Shown: positions 1-11,500 of the stretch, in pieces | How positions within the stretch are numbered: the stretch's first letter is position 1 | Layout: every line of letters begins with the position of its first letter | Source of the DNA: Limnoperna fortunei | Lineage: Eukaryota > Mollusca > Bivalvia > Mytilida > Modiolidae | DNA: 64,000 nt | Assembly: GCA_944474755.1 (NCBI GenBank) | Contig: OX104117.1 | Coordinates: forward strand, 41,123,222-41,187,221 | Direction of reading: 5' to 3' | The notes under the pieces: model-generated | The model's database searches: none | What the model saw: only the letters and a program-made list of their open reading frames with translations | What the model was told of the DNA's origin: nothing | Program-made: the position numbers and the translations under genes

Positions 1-149
1 CCCTTTTGCTGCATCTCTGCTATTTAAGCAGCATCTGTGAAACAGTTGCTTACATGAAACATATGTTATGCATAGTTTTGCTGATCGTAGTTTTAAGTGT
101 AGACTGTTCCTCTCAAATGAAGATAACCAGTTTTTTTCTTTTCAAACAG

Positions 150-194
150 TTTCACCAGTGCACATCTCAATATTGCAAAAAGATCTTTTGCTAA
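150..194 (+). CDS. Terminal exon of a sixth family member (partial; gene begins before the window)
   Basis: A short open stretch follows a good acceptor (polypyrimidine run ending CAAACAG at 143-149). Read in phase 0 it gives FHQCTSQYCKKIFC and a TAA stop at 192-194. The other five genes in the window start their last exon the same way, in phase 0, with two or three residues, then C-T/S-x3-C, for example VATCSQAKC and ASCTQIAC. The tail is short, as in genes 1 and 2. Bases 1-149 contain no CGN-x-C-x-C exon and are read as intron. The match covers only 15 codons, so this is a family assignment by position and pattern, not proof. Confidence 0.5.
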   Translation, partial: FHQCTSQYCKKIFC

Positions 195-369
195 CCAGGC
201 ATTATCCATATCGCAGAAGAGTATCCAGCAGGGTAGCCTTGCGCGTGCCCCAGCTGACCACATAGAGGACTATCTAAATTCAGCTCACAGGTGTGATGTT
301 ACACTTGCTCATATTGCACGTGTTTTTTCAATATTGTTTGTGTACACAATTCTATAAATTGTAAGTAGG

Positions 370-375
370 AATAAA
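370..375 (+). terminator. Candidate polyadenylation signal AATAAA
   Basis: AATAAA lies 176 nt after the stop codon of the partial gene at 150-194. Distance and strand fit a 3' end, but the hexamer is common in DNA this AT-rich. Confidence 0.35.
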
Positions 376-559
376 AATAGCTATATAGTTACGAAAAGTA
401 TAATTTTTCATATTTAGGCTTAGAATGTTATTAATGTGTACGCGGAAAAAAATTAGCGTGGGCCGGAAAAAGTGTGTGAAACGGGAAAATATGTTTTGGA
501 CGATTTTTTTACTTTTCGGCCATCTGTACGAGTTTTACACGCCCGTCGAAGACGGTTCG

Positions 560-1135
560 TATTATGGGAACACCTATGCCGGGTGGGTGAGCGGGCGGCA
601 TCCACAGCGATGGCCGCTTTCTAACTCAAACAGTTGTTTCCCGATCTTCATGAAACTAGGGGAAAATTTTTATAGGCAAAATATCTCGGTCAAGTTCGAA
701 AACCAGCCAAATCACTTCAGAGTTATGGCATTTTATTTATAAAAAATGACGAATTCGCCTAGTCCACTCTATCTGAAACAGTTGTTGTCCGATCTTCATG
801 AAACTTGGGGAAAATGTTTATGTGCATAATATCTCGGCCTAGTTTGATAACCAACTTAATTGCTTCAGCCACTTCAGAGTTCTGGCCCTTTATTATTAAA
901 AAAAAATGGCAAATTCGCCTTTTTCGCTCTTTTTCTCAAGCAGTTGTTGTCAGATCTTCATGAAACTTGTGGAATGTTTATTAGCATAATATCTCGACCA
1001 AGAGCGATAACCAGCCGAATTTCATCTGGCACTTTAGAATTACGGCCCTTTATAAAAAAATCGCAAATTCACATTGTCCGCTCTCTAAATCAAACAATTG
1101 TTGTCCGATCTTCATGAAACTTAGGGAAAATGTTT
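560..1135. repeat. Tandem repeat, four diverged copies of about 155 bp
   Basis: The string GTTGTTGTCCGATCTTCATG recurs with small changes at 633, 781, 943 and 1097, giving periods of 148, 162 and 154 bp. Each unit continues through AATATCTCGGCC, a CCAGCC segment, CACTTCAGAGTTATGGCC and an A-rich run to TTCGCC. The last copy is truncated. Units like this are dispersed in mollusc genomes as I recall. Small open frames here (425-742, 860-1117) are by-products of the repeat and are not called as genes. Confidence 0.8.
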
Positions 1136-2694
1136 TTTTGGATGTAAATAGTATAAAGTGAACCACGCCACCGAGTCAAACTGTTTTAAATCCTTTTCAA
1201 TTTTCAATTTATTTTAAAACAATTGTTGTTTACAAATGAACCGACCTGTCTCTATGTATTCATTATATAATTCAAACACTTACTCAAAGAACGTGTAAAT
1301 CTCCCGCAAAAGTATTAAATTGGCTGGTTATCAAATTGATTTGGGTTATAAGGACTCCTGCAACTTAATGCATGTTCACACGTCTCTGTCAAACATTTCA
1401 ACCATTTACCAAAATTTTCGACTGGCGTATTTTGTGACTCTTTGGCACTATTTTTTTTTATTGACATTTTACTAATCATAGATTTTTTATCCAGTGGGTA
1501 TTTGATTTCTCTTGTCTATGAAATGTAATTAGTATAGCTTTGCCGTCATCTGACTTTATCAGTCAATATTGAAATAGACTTGACATTTATAACAAGTTCA
1601 TGTTTCCATTCAAACATCTACGTATGAAAAATCCCATTCTTGGTAAACACAAAGTTCTTTGGTGGAAATATTTTATTCAGTTTGCAAAATTAGTCATAAG
1701 CGCGGCTATGAATAATTCCGCATCTTCACAACGTTTTTCAGTGCTGACCCCTTTCGAAGCAGTAAATTAAAAATGCGTCATTTAGCCCTTGTGGTAAAAA
1801 AGTGACTAGACGACCCCTTATGAATACTGGGTAGACCCCCTTATATGAGAAATCCTGGTAGAGATTAAGTTGGTGTACCATGATAATAGTTGACGTCTAT
1901 CGTTTAGCAAGCAACGTTAAAGGTGACAATATTAACAAACAATGATGCATTAAAGGATCAGATAGTTTTCATATAAAATTCTTAATGCATATTAATATGC
2001 ATACAAGGCCTTCAATAGGAATTTAGATATCACGATGTATACAATACGTTCAGTTAATGTTTTTTAAATCATGCTAAGAACCAAAAATTTACGTACTTTT
2101 CAATATCTTGCTATTAAAATATTTCCAACTATGATTGTGAAAACGAAACGCCTCAGATATCCTCGTCGATCCAAGTTTGATATCGAGAACGTCATTGCGT
2201 TACATAGTCCTTTTCGGACGATTAAACAAACCTAAATTGTTGGCGAGATTAAAAGACACCAACTTGACCTTGAAGCCAAACATGACCTCTGATATTACCC
2301 GTTTTGCTTTAAACCTTGTCAAAGATAGGAAGATAATATTAACAGCTAATGTACAAAGACAACTAAACCAATCTATTTGACTCACATATCTAACTGATTG
2401 TGAGTAAATTAGGACGTTTGCCTTTTTTAGTCTGATATGATTGTGTAAGTATTTCAAGGCAAACAGCAAGTTAATAATGCGGTCAATCTGAAGGACAGAC
2501 GAGACAATGAACAACTAAAACTAAAAATAAACAAAACACGACTACTATAAAAATCGAGAGTAAAATCAAGTTGTCCCGAAGGCTAAGATTTCATGTATCA
2601 TAAACGACAATTATTCTGTTAATCGAATATACTCGGGCAAATAGATTTCGTGGTATGAAATAACACAACTACTGCGGTTGATCTAAAGTATATG
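1136..2694. other. Intergenic, nothing recognised
   Basis: AT-rich sequence with no exon of the local gene family, no RNA gene and no clear repeat structure. Short ORFs at 2177-2380 (+) and 2200-2514 (-) overlap each other and show no domain. Confidence 0.5.
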
Positions 2695-2830
2695 GTTTAA
2701 TTGTGGTCTAACGCCACGTTTAGTAATTTTCCAACTATATCATGGCGTGTATTTTTTTTGGGGGGGGAGGAGGGGGGGCGTAAGTTGAGCACACCCTACC
2801 CATAGTAATGCCCAAATCGTCAACTCTTAG
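2695..2830. repeat. Dispersed repeat copy (CGCCA..TTTTCxAxxTATATxATGGCGT type) with G tract
   Basis: Segment TCTAACGCCACGTTTAG..TATATCATGGCGT matches, with changes, the repeats at 6078-6250, 6446-6625 and (reverse) 63525-63620. A run of T and G (2752-2779) interrupts it. Confidence 0.55.
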
Positions 2831-2990
2831 TGTTGATAGACCACGTGACTAACTACCATAAATTAGATTATTACATAGACCTGTTAATTCACAAAATCAG
2901 TCGTTAAGCATTACAATGACCAGATCTTTCAACAAGCTATCAATTATATAAGTAAAATAGAGCTTTGTATCAACAAGGACGGTAGGCTAG

Positions 2991-3412
2991 CAGACCCGGA
3001 TACACGATTTTCAGTTAGAGTGGGCGCACCAAATGGGCGAGGGGTCTGGAGGCAGCCTTAGGCTCCATCAGGTCCAGGGCAGTGTGTGGTGGGTGAGGGC
3101 GAAACTCCACGGAAGCTCTGAATAGCTTCTAATGGGTTATTTAAGATAGTGTTCGGACGGGTATTTTTCTTGTCAGATGCTTTTTTTATTTGAATAACAT
3201 GTTAAAATCATTGTCTTCATAAATATTCTTTCGATTTTACGCTTTAGTTCATTACTCGTTATTACTATTTGTATGTATATTAGCTTAACCATTTAACTAG
3301 AGTGACTTTCGTTCGATAAATGAAAATATTGAAACATTTACTGTAAGGAACTTGGGAACATTTTGACATTTTTAGGGGGCACATGGTGCGACCCCGCCTG
3401 AATCCGCGACTG
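2991..3412. mobile_element. hAT-like non-autonomous element (MITE)
   Basis: The left end CAGACCCGGATACACG pairs as an imperfect inverted repeat with the right end CCTGAATCCGCGACTG. Subterminal TGGGCGCACC and GGTGCGACCCC are also inverted. Ends of CAGTGGCGGATCCAGG type are familiar from hAT MITEs. Flanks share GTAGG (left GGTAGGCTAG, right TGTAGGTATG), a worn candidate for an 8-bp target duplication. No transposase ORF. Confidence 0.6.
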
Positions 3413-3419
3413 TGTAGGT

Positions 3420-4350
3420 ATGCTTTTAAAAAGTATCGGATAGAAAAAGGCAAGCCGATATAAGTATCCTTATTGTGACATGAACGACCACTGATACTAA
3501 TAGACCGTGTGATTGTGATGTTTTATCGGCTTGCTGTTTTCTTTTGCGATATTTGTTAAAAGCATCGCGATATTATTAAAAACATCTCGTTACATGTTAA
3601 AAGCATCGCGACACTTTTCAAAAGTAAGCCGATGAAAAAAACATTATGCATGAAAAAAGGAATTGCGAAAGTTTTACTCGTTAAAAAATCGCGTTAATTG
3701 TTCAAAGCGTCAAGGTACTTAGACGGAGTCGAGAGGGCTGGGTCGAGGGTTGATACAATAACTTAATAATTTTACAACGGTTACAATAATTAATGTCAGA
3801 TTTTCAACAAATTTCTCTACGCCTCCAACGTCTTCAATCCGTTCAGGCTCTTTCTGCATACGTATCGCGATGCATTTAACAAGTATCGCATTAGAAATAT
3901 CCATATTGTGACATGAACGGCCACTGATAGCCAATGCTTTTTATTTCATGCATGATGATTTTTCATCGGTCTACTTTTCAAAAGTATTGCGATGCTTTTG
4001 ACAAGTAACGCGATGCTTTGAACTCGTAACGCGGTGCTTTTAACAAGTATAACGATAGAAAAAAGCAAGTCGATAAAAACATCGCAATTGGGACACGATC
4101 GGTCAGGTTGTTTAAAAAAAGTAAGCCGATTCTTTTTTCGCTATGCATAAAGTTCTTTCCATCGGCTTACTCTTAACAAGTATCGCGACAGAAAAAGCAA
4201 GCCGATAAAAACATCACAATTTTGCCACGATCGGCCAGGTATACACTATGCATAAATTTTTTTCCATCGCAATGCTTTTAACAAGTATCGCGATGCTTTC
4301 GTCAAGTCACGAGGTTAAAAAAATGCAAGCCGATAGAAACATATAGATAC
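3420..4350. repeat. Cluster of short palindromic repeats (ATCGCGAT / AAGCCGAT motifs)
   Basis: Motifs built from ATCGCGATGCTTTTAACAAG, AGCAAGCCGATAAAAACATC and ACACGATCGGCCAGG recur at least six times. The first part (about 3510-3570) holds them in reverse, for example ATCGGCTTGC followed by GTTAAAAGCATCGCGAT, and later parts hold them forward. The block is thus a mixture of direct and inverted copies. The ORF at 3719-3934 (-) lies inside and is not called. Confidence 0.7.
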
Positions 4351-4390
4351 CTATATTACAATAATGTAACGTACATCATATTTGTTTTAA

Positions 4391-4509
4391 GAAATAGAGT
4401 ATTGCGAATTTAGAACATGGTCCGACGCTCGGTACAAAATGAAGGCAAATATAAGGTCTGACCATGTTCAAATTCGCATTGAGCACAATTGCAATAATCT
4501 ATTTCGATT
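4391..4509. repeat. Fold-back element
   Basis: GCGAATTTAGAACATGGTC (from 4404) is an inverted copy of GACCATGTTCAAATTCGC (from 4460) with one mismatch. Outer GAAATAGA..ATTGC and GCAAT..TCTATTTC extend the pairing to both ends with gaps. The loop is about 37 nt. Confidence 0.6.
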
Positions 4510-5245
4510 CTAATATGTCTAACTAATGTTTTAATATTTCGAAGCGGACGTTTTCAATGGTAATATTGTTTTTTGAAACTAATTAGATATCTCCCGAAAC
4601 AGCAGGTTAAAGCAAAAAATATTGACATAAACATATATTTATTGAATAAACGTATATTATGTATATATATTTTACCTGAAAAATAAAAAGAGTGAATCGA
4701 GAATTATTTTCTTGTCACCGATGATATCATGTACTTATAAAACCCGTTTATGCATTTATATTTAAATCCCAAGAAAAATGTGAGTTTTATTAACTCCAAG
4801 TTAAAAGATACATACTCAGGGAAAGTGACTAATTGGTAACGTAGTTTTCTCATTAGTAACATATTAAAATATACCCCTGAGCCCTGTAAAAAGATGTGTC
4901 CAAACAAAATGTGTAACTTCTAACTTAATAATTAATTATTACTTAATAACTATTTACTTTCTTAAACAGGTTGGCAATTAAAAAAGGTAACACAAACATT
5001 GATTTCTGTAACAGTCTTTTCTGACCAATCAAAACATCCCATCACTTGATATTTCTTTGTGTGGTTAGGTATAATATTACTATACATGTTTTATACTTTT
5101 GATGTGTTTAGTACACGTACTTCGTAGTATTACACGCACTTTGCATAAATAATGTGATTTATTAGTGGACAGTATAGCTGTGTCATTCAACTGGTCAGTT
5201 GTTTGTCAATAAGATATACTACGCAGGCTTACGAAAATATACAAT
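4510..5245. other. Intergenic, nothing recognised
   Basis: AT-rich sequence downstream of gene 1 (minus strand). The ORF at 4704-4907 (-) has no signal or domain and is not called. Confidence 0.5.
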
Positions 5246-5251
5246 TTTATT
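5246..5251 (-). terminator. Candidate polyadenylation signal of gene 1
   Basis: AATAAA on the minus strand, about 263 nt past the gene 1 stop codon. A second one lies near 5159-5164. Which is used cannot be told from sequence. Confidence 0.35.
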
Positions 5252-5513
5252 AGATGTAGATATCTATATACACTTGAATTTTACATTTATGTCTTGAAAC
5301 GACACTTTAATTAACAATAGTGACAAAATAATGAATTACTTGTGACTTTCCCACACCATCTTCAAAAGACCTAACAGGTGTAATAGAATTATGAAAGACA
5401 TAAAAACGTGGTTTTCATCTCATGCAAGTAATTTTTGCGCGTTTGTGGTTTTTCAACAAAACAAACTCATTCTGGGTCTCCTCTGCCCTTATTCACCCAT
5501 TTCCGAAAGTTCA

Positions 5514-5549
5514 CTAAGCACTTGGGCACTTCGCCTGGGAACAGGTTGC
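5514..5549 (-). CDS. Gene 1 exon 4 (terminal, 36 nt)
   Basis: After acceptor TTACAG the 12 codons read VATCSQAKCPSA with the V completing exon 3, then TAG. This gives Cys 11 and 12 of the module. Confidence 0.82.
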   Translation of the reverse strand, partial: ATCSQAKCPSA

Positions 5550-8500
5550 CTGTAAGTAGAGAATGTATTAAATTACGGGTGACAATATATACAAATGTCC
5601 CTGTGTAGAAAATGTTTATAAACTTTTAATTTATTTTTCGACTTACAACTTACCATATATACATGTGATTTAAAAAAAAATTATAATAAAACTAATAATT
5701 GCTTAAATTTTGTATATTTTGATCAGTTAAAAGCTACATTTCTGTGAATAAGGAATAAAATTAAACCATTCTTTAAAATATCTGTTGATTGTCCACAAAC
5801 TGGATCACTATTTAGTCATCGAAAATCCCCGATCCCTCCTGAATGTGTCCAACGATAACTATATAATGTACAGCATTCAAAAACATTTTCGTTTTTTATC
5901 TTGTAATGTAAATCCCGTGAGAGAGAGATTGTAAAGAAAAAAACGCATTAAAAATCATTATAATTTGTAAAAAAATATTAAAACACAAAATGAATATGGA
6001 AGAAAGCGAACAAAATGTATTTATTATAGAATCCTTTTAGAAATATAAATATCAATCTGAAGTTTTTGTTTATTTGTTTAAATTGCGTTTAACGCCACTT
6101 TCAGCGATTTTTCAGCTATATCATGACGTCCAGTTATTATTGGAGAGGTAACCAGAGTACCCGGAGAAAACCCCCGACATTCTGTAGGAAAACAGGCAAT
6201 CCTCTCAATTAGGTTGGAGTCGAGTGCACCATGTCTGGAGGGACTGGTGTTTTTGTTTAGTCTGCATTGTAAAATATTAATCACAAGACATAAAATGAAG
6301 ATTATTGTCATGTTCACTTCCTTAAAATCCACACACATGCCTCATATATGCTTTCAACGATACCCAAGATAATATGTACTTATCACGATGAATATTTTCT
6401 CTATGGGCATGATACAAACAGCGTAACTAAGGTAAACAGGGTTTTAAAAAAATTTAAATTGCGTTTAAGACCACTCTCTGTAAGTTTTCATGTTTAACAT
6501 GACGTCCAGTTTTATTTGTGGGTGAATGACATAGCATTAGGTTATAATCCACGATCTTCGGTCGGAAAATTAAAAATCCATGTATATAAACGTTGGAGTC
6601 GGGCACACCCTGACCGAAGCCGTAATCGAACTTACAAAGAACAGTTTGTATATAAATTGTTTACTCATCGTTGAACAAAAATAAAAAAAAACAGATACAT
6701 TCACGCTACAGCTGTGGTTAGTAAACTACCACCACCCCACCCTCCTAGTACTACACACATACACCTACACACACTCACACACACACACACATAAAATTCT
6801 CCTTCATCAACTTACCACACCGTCATCTCTTTGACATGCGCAGTGATTTCCACAATGGTCTATGGGTATTGCAGACTTTTTAGGAATAAACCAATCGTTA
6901 TACATACAACCTGTAATAATTGAATAGCAAATTTAAATATTTTGAATGACTTTATAACATGAAATAAATTAAGTTATTAAAAAAGTTGACTGTTATGTCT
7001 TTATATTAATTGAAATAAAATGTATGTTAAGGTACGTATGTAAATATATTATTGTAACAATAAACTTTTATCAGTTGGTCATTTGACAACTGAGACATCA
7101 GAATAACTAAATAATTTGCATAAAATACATTTTACAAACTAACTCGGTTTAAATCAAAAGCAGTTTAGTGCTCGAAACTATATGTCATCAAGATTTCAGC
7201 TTTAAATGGCAGAAATGTTATTGGTTTTGACTGAAAAATATGTCAACAGACCAATGTTCGAGAATGGTACTTGAAATATTAATTCGAAACAACATGCATT
7301 CACACAGGACATCGTAGATTAATATTTTAAATAATTCCACCTTGGCGCATACACAGATTTTAGTAGCATATCATGCTTTTCTCTTTTCACTGCAGATTTG
7401 ACATACATTTGGTGACATTCTTTGAGTCAAAAAGACGTCAAATAAATTTCAAATGCTTCATTGAAATATATCACATTTACCATACGACTTAAGACATTTT
7501 AAATGTGAAGATTATATCTTTATGGATTTTTCTTTCTTTTATATTATAATTATTTTTGATATTATATTAGTTTATGTTAATCATTTTATCTGCAGGTAAA
7601 AATGCTCTTATGCTTAAAACGTTTCTACAACTGTTTTTACATTTCCGCTTTTCACTGGCACTTTGCAGTTTACCATCGGAAATTATTTTTAGGCCAACAA
7701 CAAAAGTTATGTTGCGCCAGTTTTTTTTATAATTCATTGTCTAAAATGGGTTTAAAACATCACTATTATCAATTGTGATCATCGCTTAGCCTTGCACTAT
7801 ATATTTTCGTTACATTTACAGGAAATATTTGCACCCCTCTTGTAGTTTCCAAGCAGCAAGAACTATACAATGAATTGTTGTAGATATACTACTTCTATTC
7901 TAATTATTAAGAAGACGCGTTAATCAAAGGTATATATGTTTTGTAAAGAAAGGACTAGTGGCAGAATGATACGACAAATATAATGAGCCTGGCATGTTGA
8001 CATTTAAAAATATTTTCAAATCCTTCATTGTTATAGGACTTCAGTGAACCTTGAAATAAAAAATTAACGGCAAACCTGTATAACAACGTCCAATAAAAAT
8101 AATTTGAGTGCGACTTCTAAATTTTATTTCAATTTTTAGCCTTCTGTGGACAAATTGGATAAATTATCAATAAGTTAAATTATCAATAATCAATAAAAAA
8201 TCTACAGAACCAGTTTCCTGGAAGTGTGGAATTTGTATTTAATTTTGCATATTAATAGAAGGATCACGGTTAGAGTCGACCATGGCTAACTGATAAACAC
8301 TTAGGTTCTATAATAGGTATAGTCGAAGTTATGTTGCGGATTTTTACCTTTTTTCAGAAACAACTGTTAAGAGTATGTTGTAACATACGTTATTGGTTTT
8401 TATTTATATTTGATTTTGTGTGTATTTGTAATTATGTTTTAAAAATTAAAGTATTATGTAGTTTATATTTTAGTCTATATGATTAGGATATAAGAAAGAG

Positions 8501-11500
8501 AGTTGGAATTCCTTTAACTGGCTAAAGAAAGGTCAGAGTACCTATAATAATCCAGGAACCTTTTTAATTGTTTTCACTTTTTTCTTAAACGTCACGCGTG
8601 TTGTTGCTTCTTGCCTGCATTGCTCAAGGCTTCAGGTGTATATGTGTGATTCCTATTGACTGTTTAAAGCTAGTAGTCCCCCTTTTCGCTGTCTGTCATT
8701 TGTTTTTTATTACTTTCTGATGATTTGTTATTCTGTCGGAAGAATTAGTTTAATTTGAGGTTTATGTTTGGTTAATCTTGTTTACTTACATAAGCTTGAG
8801 AGAGGTAACCGAGGTCCTAGTTTAGTACGATTTGTAACCCTTTAAATGTATCTCATATTGATTAATTGATTAAGAATCAAGTCTAGCAATCAGAAGAACC
8901 TGGACATTCGCTACCATAAAAGAGGTATGAATTAGATATGGATCCTAAATATCTACTGGAGTAATTAACTCTAGATATCTACCTACTCTTTCTACTGTAA
9001 AACACAATAACACTTATGTCCCAATAAATATATATAAGTTGCCAAAGCGAAAATATCATTTTCTAATAAAAAAGTCACAATCTTTTAACAAATAAACAAA
9101 TTACTTATTTTTTATTTTCAGTCAAGACGTCCACAATGGAGCAGATAAACTTCAATATAATATTATATTTTATAACACTGCACTGATTTTTTCTCAAAGC
9201 AGTAATATGGTCATCTTAACAACTATGGATATCGTGTTCATCAACACTATTGCACTTAGAAAAATACAAATGGATTTTCTTTTGGCGTTAATGAAAAATT
9301 GAAAATGTTGTGATTCAAGATCTCAATTCTTTTGATAATTTAAGCAAATAGTTTTCAAGATAAATGTGTAATAAAAAACTGGATATACTCACCAAGTTTT
9401 ACGATAGAAATATAACCCCCATTGCTAAACGGAATAGTTTTACGTGGTACCTTTGTAAAGGACTTGAATGCATGTAAAATGTATTTGGTTCGTAAAAATG
9501 AACACCTACTTGTTTTATTTACTATATGCTACAATCCAATTTATTTACTTAAAATCTTAATTATAATTATTTGTTAAACAGAACATCAATTTGTCTTTAG
9601 TTAGTACGTGTTTATTTCAAAACTTTCACTCTAATTTTAATTTCAAAACGAAATGTGCGAAGTTCACAGTAAATATAGCTCAAGTGATTCTGTTCCCTTA
9701 TTTTCACGTTTTCATATCCCCTGAATTCTGATCCAAATGGCTCGAACAACAATTCAAATGTTTTCAGCTGAGCACTTACAGGTTATTCGTCATAACTTAA
9801 ATATTAAATATTAATACAGAATGATGATTTAGATGTTTGTTCCTTGTCCACAATATCTGTTTGGTATCGACGCAGAATCGCAGTGTCATCGGCATAAGAA
9901 GACATACTTGCAAAAAACGACATAAAATACGATCAGTCATGTAAGATTATCTAGACTTGCATCATTTAAGACTTGCATCTCAAATATGACACCACCGGTT
10001 ATCTTTATAGCACAAACGACAGACGAGATGATATTAATTTCAAAACTATAAATTTTCATCACATCAATATTCCAGCTTCTCTTGCATACGCTGTCTATAT
10101 TTCTCAATGGATCAGGTATGCAAAAGCTTGCAGCGAGTACACTGATTTCTGCAATGTCTGTGCCAAGTCAGGACTATTGCTGTAATTACTATATATTTTG
10201 TTGTTGGTTCTGAAGTTTGCCAGTATCTCGGACTTGAATTTGTGGATTGTCTTTTCTGACAGTTTCCTCGGTGTTCGGTACTTTGTCATTGCACTAACTT
10301 TCACCAAAACGTAAAGAATGATTCCGATTATTCTTTATTATTACTGATTTACTATTGTTCCATATACAATGTCCAAACTGAAATGTTCTTTAAGTCTTTT
10401 GGAAAGCAATTATATAAAAGTAGAGAGAAGGATATTTTTGCCGGTCTTACAGCTGTTCAAGAAAGGAACAATCGGACAGATTACCGCTGTATCAAACACA
10501 AGATTTAATGCATAGACAGGAGCGTAGCTAGACATATATACAATTAACATTTGCAGTACCGTGTCAAGACAATATGAACTGCCCGAATCGAAGCTTTGGC
10601 AGATTTATTAATAAGATTCATATTGAGAAGAAATTCGCCAAGAGAATAAAAAAATGCTGACATCTATGTATAGACGGTAGTATAAAACAACAACTACATT
10701 TGAGTGTAGGCACGTGCCTAGTCGGAACTTACGTGGCTACGCCCCTGATAGATACATAATAATTATGACCTTAAAGATGTCCTTTTAAACAATATTGTCC
10801 AAACCATGCCGACAGATTTTCGAATCTGCAAAATACTTTCTGTACATGAAGCTATATGACTGATTTTTCAATCTCTAGCTCAGGTATGAGCAGGTATTAT
10901 TCTTACAAAACATATGATTATTAATAATAATCAATATGAATACACACATTTCTATGTGCTGTTTATCTCCGACACTGCATTCAAATTTTAATATACTCAG
11001 TAAAATGTTTAATTTCTTTCCGTGTATGTTTGTTTGACTGGATAATGTTTTCTATCCAAGAGATTTTAGTAAAGAGATCAGATTATTTGAATATTGGTAT
11101 TGATATTTCCTTTAGTTTTTGTGTATATAACTGTGTTTTTTCACAATCAGCGTTATTGTGTCTTTATTAATATTTTATGTATTTTCGTTGGCCAGATTAA
11201 ACAGTTCGTTTAACATGTTATCTTAGTTTTGTTAACTTCTGTATGCGAATGAATGTCTTCTATTGTCATAAGTCGTTCGAATCCCTTAAAAAAGTAGCAA
11301 AGAAAACCGACCGAACTACAAGAGCCAAAAGCCAAGGGACAGTTACAAATCCGGATATAGACAAACACAATACAAAAACCAAAAACATAAAACACAGAAA
11401 GAGAGTAACCCGAACCCAATAACAACCACGGGTGCACTCAGGTGCTCCGGACGAGTTAGCAGCGCCTGCCTCTAATTAGACACCCGTCGAGTTACTCATT

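Noticed and set aside
6..149. Signal-peptide-like start (MLCIVLLIVVLSVDCSS) near 63-113
   Set aside because: A hydrophobic run is present, but it reads straight through the acceptor of the terminal exon and lacks an exon 2 or 3. More likely intron sequence with a chance hydrophobic frame.
3420..4350. CRISPR-like array
   Set aside because: Repeats vary in spacing, orientation and sequence, and the genome is eukaryotic.
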